Part shown: positions 9,026-16,761 of the stretch, in pieces
How positions within the stretch are numbered: the stretch's first letter is position 1
How the letters are laid out: each line of letters opens with the position of its first letter
Assembly: GCA_904502165.1 (NCBI GenBank)
Contig: CAJGDB010000005.1
Coordinates: 1 to 42,245 of the forward strand
DNA: 42,245 bases
Origin: an uncultured Akkermansia sp.
GTDB taxonomy: Bacteria > Verrucomicrobiota > Verrucomicrobiia > Verrucomicrobiales > Akkermansiaceae
Reading direction: 5' to 3'
The notes under the pieces: model-generated
Told to the model about the DNA's origin: nothing
Seen by the model: only the letters and a program-made list of their open reading frames with translations
The model's database searches: none
Translations under genes and position numbers: made by a program

Positions 9026-11632
9026 ATGGATAACCTTGACGACTACCAGAACGAACGAAAAGCCGCGGCAGACCGTCGCCGCAGGCGTAAGGCTGTCAAG
9101 GAAAGAACGCTCATGTACCGCAGTTTCCGCAGCTGGTTGAGGCGTGTGCTGATTCGTTTTGCCATTGTTCTGGGAGTGGCTCTTGTTACAATATCCCTGC
9201 TGGGCTATGCTCTCTTTACCTCTGTAACGGCCAAGTATCAGAAATGGGCAGAAGAGTTTAATCTCGAGGATATCAACAATCTGGATCATCCCTGTATCAT
9301 CTTTGACCGTAATGGTGAGGAAATTGGTCGGATCTATGATGAGAATCGTAGCTATGTGACTTACGATAAAATATCGCGGGCCATGATAGATGCGCTGGTG
9401 GCACAGGAAGATAAGAATTTCTGGACTCACAACGGCTTTGACCCCGTAGGTATCATTCGTGCGGCCAAGGAAGCTGCTGCCGCAGGCGGCCATGCCAATC
9501 AGGGTGCCTCCACCATCACGCAGCAGCTTGCCCGAAATGCCTATGACCTGGAAATGCGAACCATGGCCCGTGGCGGCAGCCGATACGAACGCAAGGTGGT
9601 GGAAATCTTCCTTGCCATGCGTATTGAGAAGAAGTACGACAAGCAGCAGATTCTCGAATTCTACATCAACCGCGTGTATTTCGGCCGTGGTTATCATGGC
9701 ATCCGCGCCGCTTCGCTGGGCTACTTTGGCAAGGAACCCGCAGACCTGACCGTGCGCGAGGCAGCCAGTATTGCGGCTCTCATCAAGAACCCGGAGAACT
9801 ATAACCCCATTCGCAATGCTGAACTGAACTGGCGCTGGCGAAACGATGTGATTGACCGCATGCAGCGGGCCGGAATGCTGACCCCTGGTGAGGCTGCCCG
9901 CCAGAAAGAGACTCCGCTGGGGCTGAATCCCAAGCCGCTTAAGCGCAATACCTCGTTCCTGCATGCCATTGTGCAGCAGCATGCCATTGACATATTCCAG
10001 AACCCGGAGCGTGGTGAGGAAATTGTCAAGAGCCGGGGTATCAAGATTTACACCACCATTGACCGGCGTATGCAGGAAGCGGCAGAACAAAGCCTGCGAA
10101 GCCAGCTGGAGAAGGTGGAAGCCCGGCCGGATTATGATCATGTCCGATTCAATGAGACGAGTGACCCGCGTTGCGCTCAGCACCGCTATGTGGATGGCGC
10201 TGTGATGGCGGTGGATAATGCAACCGGTGGTGTGCTGGCCTATGTGGGTGGCCGTAGTTTCGAGCGTGATAATTTCGATATTATTGAACATGGCCGCCGA
10301 TCTGTGGGTACGGCCATGCTGCCGTTCCTGTACATGTGTGCCTTTGACAACGGCTACACACCCTGTTCCCGCATTCTGGACGATGCGCTCGACAACCGCC
10401 TGGCCGGTATTGGCGGCTCAGAGGGTATTCTGGGCGAGTGGGGTATGGAAGTAGAGAAGGGGCGCTATCTGGATTCCGTCACCCTGCGTCAGAGTCTCGA
10501 ATGGTCCAAGATTGCCGCATCGGCCCGTCTGGGCATTGCCCTGGGGTCTCATCCTACCAGGGGGGCTCGTTGTTTCCAGGAAACCCTTACCTCCGTCGGA
10601 ATCACGCCCCCCGCCCGTAACCCGAACAGCACAGAACTCAAGCCCCACTACTACCCCCGCGTGTATCTGGGCACAGAACCCGTTTCACTCAAGGAGGTCA
10701 CCATGGCCTATACGGTGTTCCCGAATGCAGGCAAGCGCCCGCTGGCTCCCTATGTAGTGAGCAAGATTACAGATAGTAATGGAAAAATTCTCTGGGAGAA
10801 TCCGCTGGCTGTCACGCACCGCATGGTACGCAGTACCAGTCCGTGCACGGCGTTCCGTCTGCACAGCATCATGCGTGAATCCATGGAGAAAGGCTCAGCC
10901 CAGCGCGTGCGTCCCATGCTGCCCGAAACATTTGGTGGTGCAGTGAAGAGCGGTACGAACTACGATTTTTCTGACAACGCCCTGTTCGGCTACACCAGCA
11001 GCATCACCTGTGGTGTGTGGATGGGGTATCTGAATGACCACCAGCCCATTTATCCGCAGGCTTTCGGCTCAGATACCTGCGGCCCGGTCTTTGCTTCCGT
11101 GATGGAAGCGGCTAAGGACAGCTTCCCGGATAAGCCCATTCCTGTTCCATCCGATACGGAGGAGGTGGAAATTTGCCTTTCCTCTGGTCAGGTGGCCACC
11201 AATTTCTGCTTTGAAACCGTCATGAAGGACGGCAAACCCGGTTATGTGCGCCCCACTTATCGGGAATACATCCCCAAGGGAGATGTGACTCTGGGGCAAT
11301 GCTCCATTCATGGAGATGGCAGCCCCTCGTTGGTGGATTTCATGGAAGTGCATCCCGGTCACATGCACTCATCCCGGGTGCTGCCGGTTGTTCCTGTGCT
11401 GCCGCGTAGTGCTGCGCTCATTGGTCAGGACCCCTATGATTGTGAGCTGACGCTCAATCCCCGCTATCGTGATGCGTCCGATCTGGCAGATTCCGGCGCC
11501 TCTGCAGAAGAAGTTTCTGCCCCGGCAGAGGACACCGCAGAGGAAATAGGGGTACCCTCAGTTGATACCGATCTGCACATCCAGGCTCCCCGTCCGCTGC
11601 GTCATCTGCCGCTTGTTCCGCTTCAAATCTGA
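9026..11632 (+). CDS. class A penicillin-binding protein with intact glycosyltransferase and degenerate transpeptidase site
   Basis: This 868-residue bitopic protein has a basic cytoplasmic tail (1-40), a membrane span (~41-66), a GT51 peptidoglycan glycosyltransferase (~85-270) and a penicillin-binding domain (~385-700). The GT51 motifs are complete: 'AQEDKNFWTHNG' with Glu128, 'GASTITQQLARN' at 160-171, and Glu193 in 'RKVVEIFLAMRIEKKY'. It should therefore polymerise lipid II in the periplasm. The transpeptidase motifs are not intact. The SxxK box reads T429-A-M-L432 in 'SVGTAMLPFLYMCAFDNG', and the SxN box reads S494-K-I496. Only the third box, K641-S-G, survives. Predicted result: a glycosyltransferase with no acyl-enzyme nucleophile or general-base lysine. 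The ~150-residue tail is Pro/Ala/Glu-rich. Confidence 0.9.
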   Translation: MDNLDDYQNERKAAADRRRRRKAVKERTLMYRSFRSWLRRVLIRFAIVLGVALVTISLLGYALFTSVTAKYQKWAEEFNLEDINNLDHPCIIFDRNGEEIGRIYDENRSYVTYDKISRAMIDALVAQEDKNFWTHNGFDPVGIIRAAKEAAAAGGHANQGASTITQQLARNAYDLEMRTMARGGSRYERKVVEIFLAMRIEKKYDKQQILEFYINRVYFGRGYHGIRAASLGYFGKEPADLTVREAASIAALIKNPENYNPIRNAELNWRWRNDVIDRMQRAGMLTPGEAARQKETPLGLNPKPLKRNTSFLHAIVQQHAIDIFQNPERGEEIVKSRGIKIYTTIDRRMQEAAEQSLRSQLEKVEARPDYDHVRFNETSDPRCAQHRYVDGAVMAVDNATGGVLAYVGGRSFERDNFDIIEHGRRSVGTAMLPFLYMCAFDNGYTPCSRILDDALDNRLAGIGGSEGILGEWGMEVEKGRYLDSVTLRQSLEWSKIAASARLGIALGSHPTRGARCFQETLTSVGITPPARNPNSTELKPHYYPRVYLGTEPVSLKEVTMAYTVFPNAGKRPLAPYVVSKITDSNGKILWENPLAVTHRMVRSTSPCTAFRLHSIMRESMEKGSAQRVRPMLPETFGGAVKSGTNYDFSDNALFGYTSSITCGVWMGYLNDHQPIYPQAFGSDTCGPVFASVMEAAKDSFPDKPIPVPSDTEEVEICLSSGQVATNFCFETVMKDGKPGYVRPTYREYIPKGDVTLGQCSIHGDGSPSLVDFMEVHPGHMHSSRVLPVVPVLPRSAALIGQDPYDCELTLNPRYRDASDLADSGASAEEVSAPAEDTAEEIGVPSVDTDLHIQAPRPLRHLPLVPLQI

Positions 11633-11653
11633 TTTCAACCTCTGATAGTCCCT

Positions 11654-13057
11654 ATGGATTCCTTCACTCAGACACTCGCCGCAACCCAGGAGAAAGCCTT
11701 TGAAATCAACATGGACAAAGGTGTTTACGGCTCCTTCGCCGAAATAGGTGCCGGCCAGGAGACCGCCAACTGGTTTTTCCGCTCCTCCGGTGCGGCTGGT
11801 ACGGTAGCCAAGACCATTTCCGCTTACGATATGACCGTGAGCGATACGCTGTATGGCCAGGCCCGCCGTTATGTTTCCGAAGAGCGTCTCAAGCAGATGA
11901 TGGATTATGAATATGCCCAGCTCGTAAAGAGGCTGGGTGAGAAGCGAGGCAAGGATACATGCTTCTTTTCTTTCTGCAATACAGTCAAGGCCAAAGGGTA
12001 TCGCGACAACGGCCCTTGGTCGGCCTGGATTGGTGTTCGATTCCAGCTGAAACCGGAGCTTCCCCCGAGTGATTTTGTTATGCATGTGCGCCTGCTTGTG
12101 CCCGACCACGATATGCAGATGCGCGTGCTTGGTATTCTGGGTGTCAATCTTTTGTATGCCTTGTTCTACAAGCGTGATCGCATGGAGCAGTTCGTGATGA
12201 GTGTGGGAGATAATCTGGATCGCGCATTCTACGAGATTGATTTCATGCGTTTTTCCGGAAATGGCTTTGGCATGTTTGATAACCGCATTCTGGCCATGGA
12301 GCTGGTGCGCTGCGGCTTATCTTCTTCCACACTTATCAGCCCCGATGGCACCGTGGTGCAGCCTGCAGATTACCTCTATAAGCGCCCCATTGTGCTGATG
12401 CGTGGCAGCTTCCGACCGGTGTGCAATATCCATCTGGAAATGATGGATAGCGTGCGGAGCAAATTCCTGGAAAGCCTGTCGCAGGAGCAGCATGAGCGTG
12501 TGGTGGATATCTGTGAAATATCCCTCTCCAACCTCCTGCGCGGAGAGCAGGTGGATTTGCTTGAATTCCTGGACAGGGTCGATGCCCTGGCAGCCGAGGG
12601 AAAAATGGTGATGGTTACCAATATTGCCCGCTTCCATCGTCTCTCCACCTTATTGAGCCAGTATACCCGCGAACCCGTGGCCATTGCGCTTTCCATCGGC
12701 CTGCTGAATGAGATTTTCAAGGATAAATGGGCAGATACACCGGGCGGTATCCTGGCTACCATGGGGCACATTTTCGTGAACCAGACCAAGTTCTACGTGA
12801 CGCCGTGGATTAACCGCACAACAGGTGAATTTGTAACAGCCGGTACCTACCGGGCCCCGGAGAAATACCACTATCTGTACCGCCATCTGCGCGAGACCGG
12901 CTGCATTATCGAGGTCCCGTACTTCAACCAGAAGCTCTTATTCCAGACACCTCGTGATATTGTACGCATGATAACCAGTGGCGATGAAAGCTGGCGTGAC
13001 TATGTGCCGGAATCTGCTTCCCGCATGATTGAACATATTAAGGAGGAACAGAAGTAA
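11654..13057 (+). CDS. conserved uncharacterised cytoplasmic protein
   Basis: This is a 467-residue soluble protein with no signal peptide or membrane span. It opens with 'AFEINMDKGVYGSFAEIGAGQETANWFF', which I associate with a widely conserved family lacking an established function; databases carry doubtful transferred names for it. No nucleotide-binding or metal motif was obvious. It starts 21 bases after the penicillin-binding protein gene, and its stop codon overlaps the sufS ATG by one base (TAATG), implying translational coupling to sufS. That link suggests a role near iron-sulfur or sulfur metabolism, but this is context only. Confidence 0.72.
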   Translation: MDSFTQTLAATQEKAFEINMDKGVYGSFAEIGAGQETANWFFRSSGAAGTVAKTISAYDMTVSDTLYGQARRYVSEERLKQMMDYEYAQLVKRLGEKRGKDTCFFSFCNTVKAKGYRDNGPWSAWIGVRFQLKPELPPSDFVMHVRLLVPDHDMQMRVLGILGVNLLYALFYKRDRMEQFVMSVGDNLDRAFYEIDFMRFSGNGFGMFDNRILAMELVRCGLSSSTLISPDGTVVQPADYLYKRPIVLMRGSFRPVCNIHLEMMDSVRSKFLESLSQEQHERVVDICEISLSNLLRGEQVDLLEFLDRVDALAAEGKMVMVTNIARFHRLSTLLSQYTREPVAIALSIGLLNEIFKDKWADTPGGILATMGHIFVNQTKFYVTPWINRTTGEFVTAGTYRAPEKYHYLYRHLRETGCIIEVPYFNQKLLFQTPRDIVRMITSGDESWRDYVPESASRMIEHIKEEQK

Positions 13058-14268
13058 TGAATTACCGGGCTGATTTCCCCATCCTGAACACACGCATCGG
13101 CAAGCGCCCGTTGGTGTATCTGGACAATGCTGCCACAACACAGAAACCGGAATGTGTCCTTGCGGCAGAGCGGGCTTATTATGAGCAGCAGAACTCCAAC
13201 ATTCACCGCGGTGCTCATTATCTGAGCCGCGTGGCTACAGAGGAACATGAGAAAGCCCGCGAAACTGTGGCTGGCTTCCTGCATGCCGCCAGCGCCCGGG
13301 AAATCATTTTCACCAGCGGTTGCACGGCCGGCATCAATCTGGTGTCGCAGACGCTGGCGCTTTCCGGCCTCATCGGAGCAGGGGATGAAGTGATTGTCAC
13401 GACGGATTCCCACCACTCCAACATCGTTCCCTGGCAGATGCTCTGCGGCCGTACCGGGGCAGTGCTGCGGCCAGTTCCGCTGACTCCTGAGCTGCAGTTC
13501 GACATGGAGGCCTACCACCGTATGCTTTCTCCGCGTACCCGGCTGGTGGCTGTTCCCTACATTTCCAATGCGTTGGGAGCCATTAACCCGGTACAGCAGA
13601 TTATTGCCGATGCCAGACGCAACAATCCTGCCACCCTTGTACTGATAGATGGAGCCCAGAGTACCGCCCACCTTCCGGTGGATGTGCAGGAGCTCGGTTG
13701 TGACTTCTATGCTTTCTCCGGGCATAAGGTTTATGCTCCCACGGGTACAGGTGCGCTCTGGGGACGCGAGGAGATTCTCGAGCAGCTGCCGCCCTGGCTG
13801 GGGGGGGGCGAGATGATCAGCGAGGTGAGTTTCGAGAAGACAACCTATAACACTCTGCCTTTCAAATACGAAGCCGGTACGCCCAATATTGGTGGCAACA
13901 TCGTGCTGGCGGCGGCCTTGCGTTATGTGCAGCAGATTGGCCTGAATGCCATTGATGCTCACGAAATGGCGCTTACCCGGCGTATGTTCGATGGCCTGCA
14001 GGAGCTGGGTGTCAACATCCTGGGTACACGCGATAAGCGCGGGGCTCTCATTTCCATGACTGTTCCCGGCGTTCACCACTATGACCTTGGAACCCTGCTG
14101 GACCAGATGGGCATTGCCGTCCGCACCGGGCACCATTGCTGCCAGCCTTTCATGCAGTCTCTGGGAATTACAGGCACTACGCGCTACTCCTTTGCGCTCT
14201 ATAATACGATGGAGGATGTGGAGACCGCATTGTCTGCCACAGCCCGGGCGCTTGATATGCTCCGTTAA
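13057..14268 (+). CDS. sufS: cysteine desulfurase, SufS type
   Basis: This 403-residue PLP enzyme of the class V aminotransferase fold removes sulfur from cysteine as a persulfide for iron-sulfur cluster assembly in the cytoplasm. Seen in the sequence: 'VYLDNAATTQKP' at the start, 'NIHRGAHYLS', 'TDSHHSNIVPWQ', 'VLIDGAQSTAHLPVDVQ', the PLP lysine in 'FYAFSGHKVYAPTGTG', and the persulfide cysteine region 'RTGHHCCQPFM', with a Cys-Cys pair where the family usually has Cys-Ala. Length is normal for group II desulfurases. No other suf genes adjoin; it is coupled to the unknown protein upstream and convergent with recF, sharing the TTAA at their stops. Confidence 0.93.
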   Translation: MNYRADFPILNTRIGKRPLVYLDNAATTQKPECVLAAERAYYEQQNSNIHRGAHYLSRVATEEHEKARETVAGFLHAASAREIIFTSGCTAGINLVSQTLALSGLIGAGDEVIVTTDSHHSNIVPWQMLCGRTGAVLRPVPLTPELQFDMEAYHRMLSPRTRLVAVPYISNALGAINPVQQIIADARRNNPATLVLIDGAQSTAHLPVDVQELGCDFYAFSGHKVYAPTGTGALWGREEILEQLPPWLGGGEMISEVSFEKTTYNTLPFKYEAGTPNIGGNIVLAAALRYVQQIGLNAIDAHEMALTRRMFDGLQELGVNILGTRDKRGALISMTVPGVHHYDLGTLLDQMGIAVRTGHHCCQPFMQSLGITGTTRYSFALYNTMEDVETALSATARALDMLR

Positions 14269-15317
14269 GCGCGGACTGCTGCATTTTCAATCCGTAGTAC
14301 AGGGAGGGCGAGCGGCATGTCACCCACCCAGTCCAGGGTGGTGGTGGTGATGAATACCTGGCATTCCTCCGGCAGCATGCCCAGCAGAGCCCGGCGTCGT
14401 GTGGTATCCAGCTCACCAAAGATATCGTCAATCAGCAGAATCGGGGCCTTGCCTGTTTCTGCCTGAAGCAGACCGCTCTGGGCCATCTGCAAGGCTATGG
14501 CAAGGGTGCGTTGCTGGCCTTCTGAAGCGTACTCTGCTGCAGGCATGCCATCGAGCAGGAGCAGGAAATCATCGCGGTGCGGGCCGATAGTCGTGAATCC
14601 GGCACGTATATCATTCTCGATACAGCGTTCCAGTTCCTCAGCCAGCGATTCCCGGGCCGATGGAACATAGCTGAGTACCACTTGTTCTGCACCACCTGAA
14701 ATGCAGCGGTGGTGGTGGGCAATATGGGGGGCCAGCCGCTCCAGTAACTGCTGCCGGAGTTGCATCATGCAGTTGCCGTGGCGGATGAGCAGCTCGGCAT
14801 AGCTGCGAAGTGTCGCAGCACTGCGGCGCGGATGCCGGAGCAGGGCGTTTCGGCTCTTGAGCGCCTTGCGGTATGCCTGCAGCGACTTTCGGTAGAGCGG
14901 GTGCCATTGGCAGCCCAGGAAATCGAGATAGCGCCGCCGTTCTTCTGCCGCTCCGCGCACCAGTTCCATATCGCTGTTAGCCAGCCAGGTCACCGGGCAG
15001 GTATCTGCCAGGTAATCGTGATAATCCCGGCGCTCTGTTCCATTGACCTGCAGTTGCAGTTTGCGGTCTCTCCATAACAGGCGCCGAGAGCCTTCCTCTG
15101 TTTCCAGGGAGATACCGAACTGGCCCGTTCGATGCCGTGCCAGCTTATCCAGGCGTGATGCCCTCGGGCTGTGCAGGGTAAGCGCAAAGCAGAGCGCCTC
15201 CATCAGACTCGTCTTGCCCTGGGCGTTGGCTCCCAGCAGCACGGCACCCTCTGTCGGTATAGACCAACGGAGGGTGCTGTAACAGCGGAAGTTGCTCAGA
15301 CGCAGAGTGGTGAGCAT
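14265..15317 (-). CDS. recF: DNA replication and repair protein RecF
   Basis: This 350-residue SMC-like ATPase loads RecA at gapped DNA with RecO and RecR. It starts 'LTTLRLSNFRCYSTLRW'. The Walker A motif is 'LLGANAQGKTSLMEAL', the signature is 'SEGQQRTLAIALQMAQSG', and Walker B with D-loop is 'PILLIDDIFGELD'; 'GPHRDDFLL' is also typical of RecF. It is the last gene of a minus-strand cmk-plsC-recF row, starting 14 bases after plsC. It is not in the common dnaA-dnaN-recF arrangement. Its stop overlaps the sufS stop within a shared TTAA. Confidence 0.93.
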   Translation of the reverse strand: MLTTLRLSNFRCYSTLRWSIPTEGAVLLGANAQGKTSLMEALCFALTLHSPRASRLDKLARHRTGQFGISLETEEGSRRLLWRDRKLQLQVNGTERRDYHDYLADTCPVTWLANSDMELVRGAAEERRRYLDFLGCQWHPLYRKSLQAYRKALKSRNALLRHPRRSAATLRSYAELLIRHGNCMMQLRQQLLERLAPHIAHHHRCISGGAEQVVLSYVPSARESLAEELERCIENDIRAGFTTIGPHRDDFLLLLDGMPAAEYASEGQQRTLAIALQMAQSGLLQAETGKAPILLIDDIFGELDTTRRRALLGMLPEECQVFITTTTLDWVGDMPLALPVLRIENAAVRA

Positions 15318-15331
15318 GGCGCGCTGGAAAA

Positions 15332-15958
15332 TCAGGGCTCAATCGGCAGGGCGCGGATGGCATCCATGATTTTCTTGCCAATGGCGCGCTGAGCATCGCG
15401 GCCTTTGGCTCGCAGCTCTTCCGGGGTGAACTGGATGGGATCACCCACAGAAAGGGTGATGGGACGGAATTTGAGCTTGCTGCTGTGAATTGGCAGGCAA
15501 TCGTATGCGCCTTCAATACGCACCGGCTGCACTGGTACGCTGGCCAGCTTGCTCAGAATGAGTCCGATTCCGGGCATGGCATCGTGAATCTCACCATCGG
15601 GACAACGTGAGCCCTCCGGGAAAATGATGATGCGGTTGCCATTTTTGACCGTGCGGAGCACCTGGATGATGCTGGCCGGGTCCGGGCGGTTCTGGTCAAT
15701 GCCGATAGTGTTGCACAAGGGCAGTACCTGCTTGAGTACAGGGGCATCAAAGAGAGTCTTGCGGGCCAGGAAGAACACTTCATTGCGGTACAGGGAGCCG
15801 ACCAGAGGGGGATCAAGGAAGCTCTGGTGGTTGGCTACAATGATGCAGGGGCCTTCTTCCACGAGCTTCTCACGGCCGAGGACCTTTAAGTTGAAGAAGG
15901 AATTGAAGAAGCAGCCGGCGGTGCCGCGTACGATGTGGTAGAGCAGAGTTCTGTTCAT
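15332..15958 (-). CDS. plsC: 1-acyl-sn-glycerol-3-phosphate acyltransferase
   Basis: This 208-residue enzyme of the LPLAT family makes phosphatidic acid at the inner membrane face. The catalytic 'VANHQSFLDPPLVG' (HxxxxD, here with Gln in the NHxSxxD form) and the substrate-binding 'IIFPEGSRCPDGEI' are clear, as is 'RNEVFFLARKTLF'. The N-terminus has a short hydrophobic stretch. It lies between cmk (20-base gap) and recF (14-base gap) in one transcription unit; the cmk-plsC pairing is common in several bacterial phyla. The product would feed the phosphatidate cytidylyltransferase encoded nearby at 19203-20096. Confidence 0.9.
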   Translation of the reverse strand: MNRTLLYHIVRGTAGCFFNSFFNLKVLGREKLVEEGPCIIVANHQSFLDPPLVGSLYRNEVFFLARKTLFDAPVLKQVLPLCNTIGIDQNRPDPASIIQVLRTVKNGNRIIIFPEGSRCPDGEIHDAMPGIGLILSKLASVPVQPVRIEGAYDCLPIHSSKLKFRPITLSVGDPIQFTPEELRAKGRDAQRAIGKKIMDAIRALPIEP

Positions 15959-15978
15959 GAGAAAAGGTGAAAGATAAT

Positions 15979-16623
15979 TCAGCAGGAGGGAAGCTTGGCG
16001 CGGATATCGGCGGCAATGAAGGCAACCACCTGGTCAATCGTCATATCCGAGGTGTCAACCAGCAGGGCATCATCTGCCTTCTTGAGCGGAGCACAGGCGC
16101 GCTGGGAGTCCTTGCGGTCGCGCTCGGCAATGGAATCCGTAATACCTTCTGCGGCGCGGCGGGCTGCACGCACCTCTTCAGAGGCTGTCACAAAATACTT
16201 GTACTTCGTGTCTGGGAATACCACGGTGCCGATGTCGCGGCCTTCCATGACTACTGCTTCGCGAGTGTTGTATTCGCGCTGTTTTTCAACAAGCAGGTTT
16301 CGCACCGCGGGGATGGAGGCCACGGCAGAAACATTGTCATTGGTGCTCTTTTCCGTCAGTTCGGTAGTGAGAACTCGGCCTTCGAAGATAACGGTGGAGT
16401 TGGCACCATCCTTACCGAAGCTCAGGGGAATACCAGGAAGCAGGGCTTCTACTGCGGCTGCATCTGCAGGGTTCACCCCTTGCTGCAGGGTGTACCAGGT
16501 CACCGCGCGGTACATGGCGCCGGTGTTAATGAATGTGTAGCCCAGCTCTTTTGCAATGAGTTTGGCTACCGTGGATTTGCCGGAAGCTGCAGGCCCGTCG
16601 ATGGCGATGGCAGGAGGATTCAT
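15979..16623 (-). CDS. cmk: cytidylate kinase
   Basis: This 214-residue enzyme phosphorylates CMP and dCMP with ATP in the cytoplasm. The P-loop 'IAIDGPAASGKSTVAKLIA' comes at the start, followed by 'GYTFINTGAMYRAVTWY', 'VVMEGRDIGTVVFPDTKYK' and 'SQRACAPLKKADDALLVDT', all family hallmarks, and the length is normal. It heads the minus-strand unit cmk-plsC-recF. A strong sigma70-type promoter sits immediately upstream, with the -10 box only 10 bases from the ATG, so the message is likely to be nearly leaderless. A CMP-handling role also fits a genome that makes CMP-activated sugars (see the gene at 33659), though no direct link is shown. Confidence 0.95.
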   Translation of the reverse strand: MNPPAIAIDGPAASGKSTVAKLIAKELGYTFINTGAMYRAVTWYTLQQGVNPADAAAVEALLPGIPLSFGKDGANSTVIFEGRVLTTELTEKSTNDNVSAVASIPAVRNLLVEKQREYNTREAVVMEGRDIGTVVFPDTKYKYFVTASEEVRAARRAAEGITDSIAERDRKDSQRACAPLKKADDALLVDTSDMTIDQVVAFIAADIRAKLPSC

Positions 16624-16633
16624 ACTTGCGCGT

Positions 16634-16662
16634 ATTATATCTTTTTTTATCAGTAATGTCTA
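16634..16662 (-). promoter_or_regulatory. sigma70-type promoter for cmk-plsC-recF
   Basis: On the minus strand, TAGACA (16662-16657), a 17-base spacer, then a perfect TATAAT (16639-16634). Only 10 bases separate the -10 box from the cmk ATG, so transcription should begin about 3-5 bases before the start codon. Confidence 0.7.
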
Positions 16663-16706
16663 GCAAAAAGCATGTGCTGCAGGCAGGGCGCAGTCATAGA
16701 ATGGAC

Positions 16707-16735
16707 TTGACGCCCGCTGCTACTTGGTGGAGAAT
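16707..16735 (+). promoter_or_regulatory. candidate promoter for the ankyrin protein gene
   Basis: TTGACG (16707-16712), a 17-base spacer and GAGAAT (16730-16735). The ATG at 16762 is 26 bases further on. The -10 box is a weak match. Confidence 0.4.
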
Positions 16736-16761
16736 AGGGCCGCGCTCGTTTTCGCCTGTTC

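Noticed and set aside
8996..10291. 431-residue minus-strand frame opposite the penicillin-binding protein gene
   Set aside because: The plus-strand frame carries complete GT51 motifs; the complement resembles no protein and overlaps the promoter region.
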